A stretch of 64,000 bases of DNA, from NCBI RefSeq assembly GCF_016900355.1, contig NZ_JACJKA010000012.1, forward strand, positions 35,304 to 99,303, written 5' to 3'. This document shows, in pieces, positions 22,520 through 31,255 of the stretch (position 1 is its first letter; each line of letters starts with the position of its first letter). Made by a program: the position numbers and the translations under genes. The notes below the pieces were generated by a model that saw only the letters and a program-made list of their open reading frames with translations, was not told the DNA's origin and did not search any database. The stretch is from Bacteroides mediterraneensis. Its GTDB lineage: Bacteria; Bacteroidota; Bacteroidia; Bacteroidales; Bacteroidaceae.

Positions 22520-24244
22520 TTATCGAATCGGGCGCTCGTAGTTGTTAAACTGGTAGAAAGTCATGATGGCCGTTATCACTCCGTCGATTTTCCGATTGTC
22601 AGAAATCTTGATAGGTTTCTTGTTGTCGTTCCGGTCCGTGTCCAGTACCGCGTTTCCAAAGCAGTACCAGTTTATCGGATTGTCGTTGAATGATACCTTG
22701 CCTGTACGTAACGCATACTCGAATGACTCTACAGGAGAGTTGAACGCTCCGTAGTTCTGCGGCACCGCACGCAGCACGTCGCGGAATCCGGATGCGGCCA
22801 GCATGTTGACGCACTCCTGCGACTTGTACGCATCATAACCCACGCCGACTATGCGGAGCGTACGGCTTCGCTCCAGTATATCCTGCACGATCATCCGGTA
22901 GTCTATCACATCTCCCTTGCACAGTTTAAGATATCCGCTTGCTACCCACTGGCTGTACAGCTCCCTGTTCGGATGATTTCTAAGTGCCCCTTCCGGGAAA
23001 TAGTAGTCCGTATGAATGTGGAAGGAGCGAAGTGTATCGCTGTACAGATTGTACGATACCGCGGAAAAGTCGTCGTGTACGGAGAGGTCCATCGACACCA
23101 TCGTCATCGGTCCTCCCACAACCTTGTCAAGGTCTACATTACGCTTGCACGCCATAGCCTCATCTGCGGTTATCCATGCCTTCGCGTCATCCATCACGAA
23201 TATGTTCAGCAGCTTGGTGCGGAAAGCCTTCATGTCCTCATAGCTTCGAAGGGCTTCCCTATACTTGTGCTCGTAATAGTCGGTCTGTATAGTTACCCCC
23301 CAGTGAGGTTGTACTTTCTTCCACGTGTCTTCGCTTCCCTCGTCGTCGTCGATGTCCGGCTCGAAGATATGTGCGAACACGCTGTCATCCTCCAGCTTTC
23401 CCTCCAGAATGTCCTTATAACCTTGCAACTCTGCATAGAACGGTCCGTTCAACTTCTCCGATGCGGTGGTGATGATGACTGTAAGCGGATTGACACGTGC
23501 GCCCATGGAGGAGGTAAGCACGTTCTTCAGCTCCGCGCTGTCTGCCTGTGAGTATTCGTCAAGGATAACCAGTGAGGCGTTGAGTCCATCCAGCTTGTCT
23601 GCCTCGGATGCCAGGCACCTGGCAAAACTGCTGCGCCCCGGCATGAGATTGTACACCTTTTCCCGGTTAATCTTGAAACGCCTCATCTTCGGGTCCATGT
23701 TCTTCAGGATTCCCTTGATTTCCTTGAAGCATATCTGCGCCTGTTCGTAGCTGTTGGCCGCCACATACGCCTGTGCGTTCGCATCGCCGAACAGCAGGTC
23801 GTCGATGGCCAGCGCCGCTACTGAGGTAGTCTTGCTGTACTTTCTTGGGACAAACAGCAGTGCGGTACGGCACAGACGTTTCTCCGGCGTTCGGTAGAAG
23901 CCCAGGATGGAGGCGAACTGGAAGACCTGAATCGGGGTAAGCCGGTACCGCGTGACACCCGTCATGCCATTAAACCGGAGCGACTCGTACACAACGATGA
24001 ACCGACGGACGGCAGACGGACGAAACTCGTAGGTATCGAGCAGGTGAAAGAAGCGGAGCAGGGCCAGCAGTTCATACAGGTTATGCCTGTCCGGACAGCT
24101 GCGTACACTGTTTATGTAGACTCTCAACCGAATGTCTGTCTTGTCAAGCGCTGGGTATCCGTCCAGATCAATACATTCCAGCTTATTCGCCGTATCCGTT
24201 TTCAAGTCTCTTAACCTCTGCTTCTCCTGCTCGTCGAGTATCAT
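22520..24244 (-). CDS. Terminase large subunit
   Basis: 574 residues. The ATPase part shows a Walker A-like FVPRKYSKTTS (about residue 130) and Walker B LVILDE. The nuclease part begins at TMVSMDLSVHDDFSAV with further acidic positions in VGVGYDAYKS. It cuts concatemers and drives DNA into the prohead. It overlaps the small subunit stop by four bases. Confidence 0.94.
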   Translation of the reverse strand: MILDEQEKQRLRDLKTDTANKLECIDLDGYPALDKTDIRLRVYINSVRSCPDRHNLYELLALLRFFHLLDTYEFRPSAVRRFIVVYESLRFNGMTGVTRYRLTPIQVFQFASILGFYRTPEKRLCRTALLFVPRKYSKTTSVAALAIDDLLFGDANAQAYVAANSYEQAQICFKEIKGILKNMDPKMRRFKINREKVYNLMPGRSSFARCLASEADKLDGLNASLVILDEYSQADSAELKNVLTSSMGARVNPLTVIITTASEKLNGPFYAELQGYKDILEGKLEDDSVFAHIFEPDIDDDEGSEDTWKKVQPHWGVTIQTDYYEHKYREALRSYEDMKAFRTKLLNIFVMDDAKAWITADEAMACKRNVDLDKVVGGPMTMVSMDLSVHDDFSAVSYNLYSDTLRSFHIHTDYYFPEGALRNHPNRELYSQWVASGYLKLCKGDVIDYRMIVQDILERSRTLRIVGVGYDAYKSQECVNMLAASGFRDVLRAVPQNYGAFNSPVESFEYALRTGKVSFNDNPINWYCFGNAVLDTDRNDNKKPIKISDNRKIDGVITAIMTFYQFNNYERPIR

Positions 24245-24588
24245 TCCTCCTCCTTTCGGGCTCTGTCCAGCATGTCTTCCAGCGGGTCGTTGTCTCCAGT
24301 AGATAATGTTCCAAGTGTCAGTCCCAACTCACGAAGTGAACGTCTTACCATTTCCTGTGCATCTTTCAATACCTTGAAGGCAGGGTGGGGAACCAATTTC
24401 TCATTTCCCTCCCGTGTGATTTCCGTCAGGAAGGTACAGGTAAGGCTTTCGATATCCCTCTGTGCAAGCAGGAACGCATAGTAAGAACCTGCGGCCATGG
24501 ATATACAGGTTTCGAGATCCTTGGAGTAGGTGTTCTGGTTCTTCAGGGCTTTCCTGATTCTGCTTTTAATGCTTGTAATTTTTTCCAT
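24241..24588 (-). CDS. Terminase small subunit (P27 family-like)
   Basis: 115 residues, helical, directly before the large subunit. The arrangement KALKNQNTYSKDLETCISMAAGSYYAFLLAQRDI and HPAFKVLKDAQEMVRRSLRELGL matches P27-type small terminases, which recognise the packaging site. Confidence 0.82.
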   Translation of the reverse strand: MEKITSIKSRIRKALKNQNTYSKDLETCISMAAGSYYAFLLAQRDIESLTCTFLTEITREGNEKLVPHPAFKVLKDAQEMVRRSLRELGLTLGTLSTGDNDPLEDMLDRARKEEE

Positions 24589-24760
24589 ATCCTCAACCGT
24601 GAAAAAGTATTAAACCCCCTCGGATTCAAAATTGCCCGCGCGTGTAAACTTTAAGCGCACGGGGTTCAATCATTTTTAAAGTATTTTAAAAAATACCCCC
24701 CCGGGGATTTGTCGTTAATCTCTGCTAATGATTGATGGCAAACAGTCTTTCGGGCGTCTT
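24589..24760. other. Gap between HNH and terminase genes, candidate packaging site region
   Basis: 172 bases without a gene. It contains a GC-rich imperfect dyad (CCCGCGCGTG with GCGCACGGGG, about 24639-24664) and A/T plus C-rich runs. Phages with an HNH gene next to the terminases usually package at cos sites, which commonly lie just upstream of the small terminase. The cos assignment is inference only. Confidence 0.3.
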
Positions 24761-25096
24761 TCAGTCGAGATACTTGCTTATAAACCTCTTTGTCTCACGT
24801 TCAGAGCTGGCCTTCGCGGACTCCTTGCCTCTACTATGCATGCGTTCATGCGTTTTTTGGTGGCACTTTTCACACAGGCTTCTCAGATTTGTATAGTCGA
24901 AGGCCAGCCGCTCCATCTCTGAAATACTGTGCGCGCTTTCTATCGGCACGATATGGTGTACCTCTGTGGCCAGCGTGGCCCTGTCGTCCAGCAGGCAGTC
25001 CTCACACAGCGGGTTGCGGGCTATTTTGATGGCCCGCAGCTCCCGCCAGCGTTTGGACGTAATCAACCTTCTGTAATCCTTACTCCGACTGCTCAT
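24761..25096 (-). CDS. HNH endonuclease
   Basis: 111 residues. CEDC, then EVHHIVPIE, the asparagine in YTNLRSLCEKCHQKTH give the C-x-x-C zinc sites and the HH-N-H catalytic pattern. HNH proteins next to terminases assist cleavage at cos during packaging. It overlaps the gene before it by four bases. Confidence 0.92.
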   Translation of the reverse strand: MSSRSKDYRRLITSKRWRELRAIKIARNPLCEDCLLDDRATLATEVHHIVPIESAHSISEMERLAFDYTNLRSLCEKCHQKTHERMHSRGKESAKASSERETKRFISKYLD

Positions 25097-25377
25097 AGGT
25101 CTGTACTTTTCTTGACTGGCCTCGCCTTACGGTATCGTATCGGCAGTTTCGGTGTTCCCATATCATCGAACATCTGCACTATTTCATCAGGAACCGGTTC
25201 ATCTATTGGATCATGTTCTTTATCAACTGCTCGTAGAAATGAGTAACACAGATAATTTTGCAGTTGGTATATAGATTTAAATCCATATTTTTCACATATA
25301 TCTTTCAATCTCTTATAATCTGCAAGTGTGACTCTTGCTACAATCTGTACCGTTTGTATTCGTTTCTTCCTATTCAT
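25093..25377 (-). CDS. Small basic protein with ribbon-helix-helix-like N-terminus
   Basis: 94 residues from MNRKKRIQTVQIV. A short strand followed by two helices (ARVTLADYKRLKDICEKYGFKS) suggests a DNA-binding RHH fold. The C-terminus is unrelated. A TTG six bases upstream is a less likely start. Confidence 0.5.
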   Translation of the reverse strand: MNRKKRIQTVQIVARVTLADYKRLKDICEKYGFKSIYQLQNYLCYSFLRAVDKEHDPIDEPVPDEIVQMFDDMGTPKLPIRYRKARPVKKSTDL

Positions 25378-25648
25378 TCTCAACCAGTTTTATTCTCCAT
25401 GCTCTGATATTGTTGTACAGCCTTCCATTGAACTCTGTGACATGGCAGTTATAATCTACCTCAACCTTCTGGCCAACTGCCAGCCATTGGTTATTGACAT
25501 CTTCTCCCATCACATCGAAAGCCAGCGACTGGGCGTATTTCCCTCCATCAGTTTCTACTACTGCTGTACGCTTTAGGATTATTCTTTTATCCTTTGTAGT
25601 AATTTGTTCTATATCTTTCACTACTATTATTTGTCCTTTGATATTCAT
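25370..25648 (-). CDS. DUF3127-like OB-fold protein
   Basis: 92 residues. The sequence MNIKGQIIVV with KYAQSLAFDVMGE and VDYNCHVTEFNGRLYNNIRAW matches small OB-fold DUF3127 proteins, thought to bind single-stranded DNA. In the replication/recombination part of the early operon. Confidence 0.7.
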   Translation of the reverse strand: MNIKGQIIVVKDIEQITTKDKRIILKRTAVVETDGGKYAQSLAFDVMGEDVNNQWLAVGQKVEVDYNCHVTEFNGRLYNNIRAWRIKLVENE

Positions 25649-25659
25649 TTCTCCTCCTT

Positions 25660-25905
25660 TTATCGGTTACAAATTTCATTCATTGCTTCATTCCATGGAA
25701 TCTCCCCAAGGTATTTCAAGCAGGCATCCCAACCAGCGTCAAATCCTTTCGCAAATTCATCCGCATAACATTCATAGTCACAATCGTGTGCAGTGTTTTT
25801 CCCTTCGCAAAATCGGCAATAATCACGCTCACTGCAGGCATATTTTCCGTTACACAGGTATTCCTTCTGTACGGCTTCTCTTAGCATATTTTCTTTTCTT
25901 GTCAT
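25660..25905 (-). CDS. Small cysteine-rich phage protein, unknown
   Basis: 81 residues with eight cysteines in its middle (CNGKYACSERDYCRFCEG, then HDCDYEC and a later DACLKY), suggesting metal binding. No family recognised. One base separates it from the next gene upstream. Confidence 0.55.
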   Translation of the reverse strand: MTRKENMLREAVQKEYLCNGKYACSERDYCRFCEGKNTAHDCDYECYADEFAKGFDAGWDACLKYLGEIPWNEAMNEICNR

Positions 25906-25906
25906 A

Positions 25907-26188
25907 TCATTCCTTCTTTGATTTTTTTATTAATAATCTTGCCATTTTATCAAGCTTGGTAGGCGGCATCCATCCACTTTTTGAGCGAATGTATCTTTTG
26001 GCATCATTTAGGTCGTTAGCCTTTTCTCTCGCCAAATGGCATTTTCTTAATATATTACCCAGGCTTCTCATAGCTTCTTCAGCATCCTGTTTGTATTCCT
26101 CAGAATAGGAACCTTCCAATGCGTCTCTAATCTGTTCCAATCCGAAGTCTATTGCATTAACTTCCTTTTCAGTGATTGATATTTGCAT
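25907..26188 (-). CDS. Small phage protein, unknown
   Basis: 93 residues from MQISITEKEVNAIDFGLEQ, helical and charged with a basic end (LLIKKSKKE). No recognised domain. The start at 26188 is preferred to an in-frame ATG six codons upstream because of its family-like N-terminus. Confidence 0.5.
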   Translation of the reverse strand: MQISITEKEVNAIDFGLEQIRDALEGSYSEEYKQDAEEAMRSLGNILRKCHLAREKANDLNDAKRYIRSKSGWMPPTKLDKMARLLIKKSKKE

Positions 26189-26206
26189 TTTAATTCTCCT
26201 TTCCAC

Positions 26207-26263
26207 CTATCCCAGCAGCCACCACATGACTGCCAGGAACAGGTAATACAATTTAGTTTTCAT
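26207..26263 (-). CDS. 18-residue hydrophobic micro-ORF
   Basis: MKTKLYYLFLAVMWWLLG, one membrane-spanning segment with a basic start. It overlaps the stop of the preceding gene (ATGA). Too short to judge from sequence alone; it may be a real membrane micropeptide or chance. Confidence 0.3.
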   Translation of the reverse strand: MKTKLYYLFLAVMWWLLG

Positions 26264-26772
26264 TGATTATTTCTCCTTCTTTCAACTAATAATTCTAACC
26301 TCTTCTCACACTCTGCACATTCAAGTTTCTTGCGCTCCAGCTTCTCCCGGAACTTAACCAGTTCCTCGTCCGTATTCTCGTCAAAGAACATGTTTTTATG
26401 GCGGTTTTGCTCAATATAGTTCTTCATTATCCGTTCCGCTTTCGTTATCTGAGCTTTTGCAGAAATCAGTTTGGAAAGGCAGGAACTCACTTCAAGCGAC
26501 TCTCCTGAACGATTGTCGTAGTAGTAAAAAGAAGTATACACATCATTCCTCGGATACTGGCATTGCAATCTGGCCACCCTCCATCTGATTACCCACATTC
26601 TTCTTTCGTACACTTCACGAGGAAGGTCGTAGGTGTATAGGATGACAGATTGATGGCCGTAACCATAGCAGATGCTGATTTGCACCCAATTCTCGATTTT
26701 CAGCTCCTTTTCAGCTTTTGCCAAATCCTTTGCGAACTGATAATAATAACTCAAACTTTCCTGCTTTCCCAT
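26260..26772 (-). CDS. Phage protein with C-terminal coiled coil, unknown
   Basis: 170 residues from MGKQESLSYYYQ. The C-terminal half is highly charged and coiled-coil-like (KFREKLERKKLECAECEKRL). No enzyme motif visible. One base after the previous gene's stop. Confidence 0.5.
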   Translation of the reverse strand: MGKQESLSYYYQFAKDLAKAEKELKIENWVQISICYGYGHQSVILYTYDLPREVYERRMWVIRWRVARLQCQYPRNDVYTSFYYYDNRSGESLEVSSCLSKLISAKAQITKAERIMKNYIEQNRHKNMFFDENTDEELVKFREKLERKKLECAECEKRLELLVERRRNNQ

Positions 26773-26773
26773 A

Positions 26774-27181
26774 TCATTCAAATTTTAGTTCAAGTTGGCT
26801 ACTCGGTTCTTTATAACCCGGATTGGCCAACATAAAAGCCCTCCGTAAAGCTTCCGCAATCTTCTCACGAACAGCCTTAGATACATGGTTCTTGTCCGAT
26901 TCGCTGTTGATAAGCAAGCATCTTTCAAGGCTCCCGTTTATAGGTCTCTCGTCGAGAAACAAACTGTATTCTGTAAATATCCGGTTCTGACGTTTCCCAT
27001 CATCCATTTCTTCATCAGTCTGGTACCGCTCAAATACGGTGTCTTGAATTGTTCTCAGACATCTTTGTCCTCTCTCACTCCTGCATCCAAGCATTTCGTT
27101 TTCAAACATGACCGACAAAGCACGCTTTTTCCTTACGCCTCCAATTCTAGCCCATCCATAATAAACTTTCAGCTTTCCCAT
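26774..27181 (-). CDS. Conserved-looking phage early protein, unknown
   Basis: 135 residues starting MGKLKVYYGWARIGGVRKKRA. Contains SEKNHVSKAVREKIAEALRRAF-like helices near the C-terminus (SESDKNHVSKAVREK). No family recognised. Packed one base from both neighbours within the early operon. Confidence 0.5.
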   Translation of the reverse strand: MGKLKVYYGWARIGGVRKKRALSVMFENEMLGCRSERGQRCLRTIQDTVFERYQTDEEMDDGKRQNRIFTEYSLFLDERPINGSLERCLLINSESDKNHVSKAVREKIAEALRRAFMLANPGYKEPSSQLELKFE

Positions 27182-27182
27182 A

Positions 27183-27434
27183 TCATATCGTCGTTACACA
27201 ATCAAAGTCCTTCCCATACATGATATAGGCTCCACGACTCCGGAGTTCGGCCACCAGCTGCTCGTTGGTGTATCTGGCCAGCCGTCCATGAAGCCTGTCC
27301 TGCTTTCTTCTTTCAGACGTGTGTCTGCTCTCACATAACCGGCACCTGCTGGTGTAATGGATGCCGGATTTCGTTTCATAGGCACGGAACTTGCTTTCCG
27401 GAAGGTTCCGGCCACACTCGATACAAACTTTCAT
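27183..27434 (-). CDS. Small zinc-ribbon protein
   Basis: 83 residues. CIECGRNLPESKF followed by SRCRLCES gives a four-cysteine zinc knuckle like those of HNH-related or phage recombination proteins. The catalytic HNH residues are not seen. Overlaps the PcfJ-like gene by four bases. Confidence 0.65.
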   Translation of the reverse strand: MKVCIECGRNLPESKFRAYETKSGIHYTSRCRLCESRHTSERRKQDRLHGRLARYTNEQLVAELRSRGAYIMYGKDFDCVTTI

Positions 27435-28723
27435 GACGCAGCCCTCCTTATAATCTCAGCCATATTATTCTCCATTATCCGAATAATCTGCTTATGGTAT
27501 TTACTATCTTCGTTACAAACACCACGGGACTGCACTATCTTGAATGTATTCAGGTTTACCTCGATAGTCTCCAGGCGTTTTCCGTTCTTCCTTGCGGATA
27601 ACACCAGACTTTCTTTTCTTGCATAATAGGCGCAGTTATATACACAGTGGTGCATCGTTTTCCACTCCTGATAATACTGGGTGACGCTTTCCAAAGGACA
27701 GATAACTATTCCCTCATCCTTTATCTGTAAACCAAGGAATGGCTGTATCTTTTTCCAGAAAACTGCGATATTCCGCTTTAGTTCCTTCTCCTTCTTCATG
27801 CGTTCAATCCTTTCGCGTTCCATCCTTTCCCTGGCTTCAATCTTTTGCTTCCTCTTTAGCAATTCATCATGTGCCTTCTTCAGGTCTTTTGGGCATACAT
27901 AGTGAGCATTATGGGTATCAAGGTGGAAATAGTCAAGCAGACGCAAGTAGTCATCATACATGGAACCATCCTTGATGATGTATCCATTACGGTTGCAGAT
28001 ATTCACTGCCCACGGATGAGATAGTCCACCCCGATACATGTAGAACTCCAGCATACTATATTGACGTGTCTTAATAAGCATTTCAGCATATTTATTTTCA
28101 CCTAACAAGCCACGTATCAACACCGCTGGAGTAACACCATGAAACGAAGTGCGAAGGCCATTTCTGCGAAGAATCGGCAGCACATTTACTTTCGGATACA
28201 CATAGCCGTCTATGTCGTATGAATGTGGATAGTATATATTTCCGCTCTGCTTGAGACTCATGTCTGTAGTATGAATCCAACCTCTACACCCCATATTCAT
28301 AGCTTTGGCGATAACAATCTCTTTGTTGTCAGAAGTTATCCACTGTTGGCATACCTCATCGATGAAATAATGTGTGTCACGTTCTTTCCTTGCATACCTG
28401 GCTGTGTAAAAGTGACGGAGCACCTGAAAATCTCCTGATGTAGTAACGACTGTCAGATAGCTTACTGCATTATCCTTGGTCTTACGGCTTACTTTAACTT
28501 CCAACCTTTCACCGCAGTAAGGACACTTGATGTACCCTTCCTTCTGGCCAGTTACATCAACCCACATCTTTCCACATTCGCTGCACCACATTTCATCCTT
28601 ACAGCGGTAAGCATTATGCGGAAAACAATGCTTCTTTCCCCATCTTATCTGGGCTTCTGTTATCGCTGGCAGCTTACTGCTCAATTCGACCACCAGCCTT
28701 TCACGTTTCGTTCTTGGCTTCAT
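27431..28723 (-). CDS. pcfJ: PcfJ-like protein
   Basis: 430 residues from MKPRTKRERLV. An N-terminal zinc ribbon (CSECGKMW and CPYCGERLEV) is followed by a long region, and near the C-terminus TMHHCVYNCAYYARKESLVLS matches the PcfJ domain. PcfJ proteins are encoded on plasmids, conjugative elements and phages of Firmicutes and Bacteroidetes; their exact function is not settled. It sits one base after the PcfK-like gene, the usual pair. Confidence 0.82.
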   Translation of the reverse strand: MKPRTKRERLVVELSSKLPAITEAQIRWGKKHCFPHNAYRCKDEMWCSECGKMWVDVTGQKEGYIKCPYCGERLEVKVSRKTKDNAVSYLTVVTTSGDFQVLRHFYTARYARKERDTHYFIDEVCQQWITSDNKEIVIAKAMNMGCRGWIHTTDMSLKQSGNIYYPHSYDIDGYVYPKVNVLPILRRNGLRTSFHGVTPAVLIRGLLGENKYAEMLIKTRQYSMLEFYMYRGGLSHPWAVNICNRNGYIIKDGSMYDDYLRLLDYFHLDTHNAHYVCPKDLKKAHDELLKRKQKIEARERMERERIERMKKEKELKRNIAVFWKKIQPFLGLQIKDEGIVICPLESVTQYYQEWKTMHHCVYNCAYYARKESLVLSARKNGKRLETIEVNLNTFKIVQSRGVCNEDSKYHKQIIRIMENNMAEIIRRAAS

Positions 28724-28724
28724 A

Positions 28725-29126
28725 TTATTCAAAACTGAATAGTGACAACTGCCGTTCATCAAACAGTTCCTGCTTCGTTTTCTTCCTTGCAGGTTTTTGT
28801 TTCACCGACTTTTCTTCTTTGACTGGTTCTTGTACTACTGGTTCCTGTACTATAGCCGGGGCGACTACCTCCACACGTTCTTTCACATCTTCAACCTTGA
28901 TGTTGTCCTCATCGTAGTAGTGTACGGCCCATCCATAGACTGTGGCATCATCCACCCCGACTGCATTTTCTCCCTTTGCCAGCTTCCTGGCTTGTGAGTA
29001 GATGTACTTGATACATTCCTCGATACTCTTGTTCGCCTTCTTATACACCTCTGCAAAGAGTGAATCTTCCTTTGCTCGCTTATCCAAGTATATCTTGATA
29101 GCTTGTTCCATGCTCAGTGTTCCCAT
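28725..29126 (-). CDS. pcfK: PcfK-like protein
   Basis: 133 residues. The N-terminal half (MEQAIKIYLDKRAKED to WAVHYYDED) is the PcfK domain; the rest is a low-complexity V/E/P/K linker ending in ELFDERQLSLFSFE. The ending resembles short clamp- or partner-binding peptides. Encoded with the PcfJ-like gene. Confidence 0.78.
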   Translation of the reverse strand: MGTLSMEQAIKIYLDKRAKEDSLFAEVYKKANKSIEECIKYIYSQARKLAKGENAVGVDDATVYGWAVHYYDEDNIKVEDVKERVEVVAPAIVQEPVVQEPVKEEKSVKQKPARKKTKQELFDERQLSLFSFE

Positions 29127-29128
29127 AA

Positions 29129-29320
29129 CTATTTCTTTCTTATCTGAATCAAACCTTTTTTCTCTTCTTCCTGCAAGTTCCTGATGTCATCCTTTGATAG
29201 CATACATTCAACTTCTCTATTGATGTTGTATCCGGTAGGTAAGGAGTATTCAGCCTGTATTCTTGCTATTTCGTCTTTCCTGTTAGTCGCATAACAGATT
29301 GTTCGTTTCTCTTTTTCCAT
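29129..29320 (-). CDS. Small phage protein, unknown
   Basis: 63 residues from MEKEKRTICYATNRKDE. No recognised domain. The start at 29320 is chosen because the longer frame runs back through the non-coding hairpin region. Confidence 0.5.
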   Translation of the reverse strand: MEKEKRTICYATNRKDEIARIQAEYSLPTGYNINREVECMLSKDDIRNLQEEEKKGLIQIRKK

Positions 29321-29492
29321 TCTCTTGTTTTTAAGGTTTACCGACCAGCTAATGGCTGTATAGGACAAGTTACCTGGTAAGATAACCGGACACAAAATAA
29401 CTCCCTAAATGAAACAAATGCTGTTTCATTACGTTTCACGAAAAAGTTATTTATTTGATTTTCAGCCATATTCCTATATGCCTATAAGGTCA
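29321..29492. promoter_or_regulatory. Intergenic region with TGAAAC repeats upstream of the PcfK/PcfJ genes
   Basis: Contains the hairpin ATGAAACA/TGTTTCAT (29409-29416/29422-29429) and a further TTTCACG copy beside it. It separates the Rep-like gene from the PcfK group and may hold a promoter or operator. No gene seen. Confidence 0.4.
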
Positions 29493-30425
29493 TTAATTTT
29501 TTGCCTCATTGAAAAGGCTCAGTAACTTGGTTTTATACTCAATCTCATGGGGTGATTGGACCATCCTGAAATGGCATTTAATCTCATCCCATGAGTTGAT
29601 GAACTCTCTAATGGTACGATATTGCTTGTCAGTCAGATGGCCTGACTTCCAACGCTCGTATGTACTTCTCAGGTAGTCATCCCTTCCCAGCCTCAACAAA
29701 GCCTCAGCCTTATCTATCTGGCTTGATTTGATACCTTTGTCAGCGGTTAGCCTCTGCCTGAATCCTATTGTGGCCCAGTCCCGGTAGAAGGTATGGATAA
29801 TGTTGTATATCGACTTCTCAGAGAAAAAATCAATCAGGCTGACAGACTGTCTCCTGTATATGGTTTCAATCCTTAGAATATTACCTTCACACAGTCTGCC
29901 CTTATCGCGTGCCTCAAATCCTTTGTCGTAAATCTTGAAAACCTTCTTGATGTTCTTCGATTTCTCCGTTGTTTTTTGTCTGTTCTTTTCAAAGTTCGCA
30001 TCATTGAAAAGCTCCCTGTTTCTCAGTACGCCAATAGACTCGGCCAGCGATATGTATTCAATCGGATCATGGTCGACTGGTATGTTCAATCCAACTTCAT
30101 AGTATGTGATTCTTACCTGTTCCGGGTTTATATCCCATTCATCCAGCAGCTCTGATATAATCTGTTTGGCATCCGATATGGTGAACATCTGAGAGTTGTC
30201 CAGCGTGCCATATCTGGACCTCCAGAATAGCTTATGCAGTGAGCATTTAATCTGTGCCGTTCTTCCTCGTATCTTCCACCATATACCCTCGATGTTGCTT
30301 AATGCCGATGACTGATAATAGATTTCGTTTCCCTCCGCACATTGTATCAGATGGTGCTTCCTGGCTATCCTTTCTGCATCACGTACAAAGTCAATCCGTG
30401 CATTAAAAATCATCTTGTCAAACAT
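29493..30425 (-). CDS. Phage/plasmid replication protein, II/X-like
   Basis: 310 residues. The opening MFDKMIFNARIDF, the SNIEGIWWKIRGRTAQIKCSL strand pair, the segment VGLNIPVDHDPIEYI and the KVFKIYDKGFE/LRIETIYRR segment follow the pattern of gene II/X-type (Phage_CRI) initiators that start rolling-circle replication. A catalytic tyrosine cannot be fixed from sequence alone. It is the only replication initiator candidate in the prophage. Confidence 0.6.
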   Translation of the reverse strand: MFDKMIFNARIDFVRDAERIARKHHLIQCAEGNEIYYQSSALSNIEGIWWKIRGRTAQIKCSLHKLFWRSRYGTLDNSQMFTISDAKQIISELLDEWDINPEQVRITYYEVGLNIPVDHDPIEYISLAESIGVLRNRELFNDANFEKNRQKTTEKSKNIKKVFKIYDKGFEARDKGRLCEGNILRIETIYRRQSVSLIDFFSEKSIYNIIHTFYRDWATIGFRQRLTADKGIKSSQIDKAEALLRLGRDDYLRSTYERWKSGHLTDKQYRTIREFINSWDEIKCHFRMVQSPHEIEYKTKLLSLFNEAKN

Positions 30426-30435
30426 GTTGTTTCAA

Positions 30436-30702
30436 TTATATCTTTCCTTCATTCAGCAGCGTCTGAATCTCATCCTTATTCGCTACCATTTTCCCTCCAA
30501 CAAGGTATGTCTTTATCTTTCCTTCACTTCTTAACCTCCATAATGTAGTGCGCGATATGTTGAGCCAATCGCACAGCTCCGAAATGGAAACATAGTCCGT
30601 TTCACGGCTATACAGCGTTTCCACTTTCTGCTGAATTTCCTTTATTTGCTTCTTCATCTCGTCCCACTCACTTTGAGGTACGGTTATCATTTCCTGTCCC
30701 AT
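30436..30702 (-). CDS. Helix-turn-helix DNA-binding protein (excisionase/MerR-like)
   Basis: 88 residues: an N-terminal coiled coil (MKKQIKEIQQKVETLY) then YVSISELCDWLNISRTTLWRLRSEGKIKTYLVGGK, a HTH_17-type wing. It could be a recombination directionality factor or a replication gene regulator. Located directly before the Rep-like gene. Confidence 0.8.
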   Translation of the reverse strand: MGQEMITVPQSEWDEMKKQIKEIQQKVETLYSRETDYVSISELCDWLNISRTTLWRLRSEGKIKTYLVGGKMVANKDEIQTLLNEGKI

Positions 30703-31172
30703 TTTGCCTCCTCCAGCTTTTTGACCTCAGCTTTGTAATGGCTTATCAGAGCTTTCAGCTCAAAATCACTCAGCTTGCAGGTCTGGTTCTTCTTTGCTTC
30801 AAGTAAGAGCACCCGGCTCAGGCCGATTTTATTTATCAGCCGTTCCCGGTAGTTGTAGATGTTTCCTTCATCAAACCGATTGCAGAACTTACATTGCGCA
30901 TGGCAGTTTTCTTCATCAAATCTGGTTGACATGTGACCTCTGTTGATGTAGTGGCCACAATCAGCCTCATCGTATGACTTAATTTTTCCACAGCTGATAC
31001 AGCGGAAAAACAGTTCTCCATTGCTTACAAATGAATCCCTCAGCCGGATGTACTTTGAAAACCATCTGTCCAGCGTTGCTACCAGTTTCTGATGCTCCGT
31101 CTTTCCTGATGTCTTGCTTTTTCGTTTATTGTTCCACATACTTCTAAAAGAATCACTGGCTCCCAATCTCAT
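30687..31172 (-). CDS. ninG: NinG-like recombination protein
   Basis: 161 residues from MRLGASDSFRSMW. CISCGKIKSYDEADCGHYINRG and CHAQCKFCNRFDEGN reproduce the cysteine/histidine zinc pattern of lambda NinG (Rap), which resolves recombination intermediates. A GTG at 31202 would add ten residues. The chosen ATG lies inside one arm of a long inverted repeat (31151-31244), so translation may be controlled. Confidence 0.85.
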   Translation of the reverse strand: MRLGASDSFRSMWNNKRKSKTSGKTEHQKLVATLDRWFSKYIRLRDSFVSNGELFFRCISCGKIKSYDEADCGHYINRGHMSTRFDEENCHAQCKFCNRFDEGNIYNYRERLINKIGLSRVLLLEAKKNQTCKLSDFELKALISHYKAEVKKLEEAKWDRK

Positions 31173-31244
31173 TACCTTTACCCTACAATCAACCTTAAAC
31201 ACTACACTATGAGATTATTCGTTATCCTGATGGAGCCAGTGATT
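31151..31244. promoter_or_regulatory. Long inverted repeat covering the ninG start
   Basis: AATCACTGGCTCC (31151-31163) pairs with 31232-31244 and AATCTCAT (31165-31172) pairs with 31209-31216, 21 bp in all. On the minus strand the second arm pair includes the ninG ATG. A 15-codon leader (MEITGSIRITNNLIV) lies across the upstream arm. This looks like a translational switch. Confidence 0.55.
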
Positions 31245-31255
31245 TCCATTCTTTA

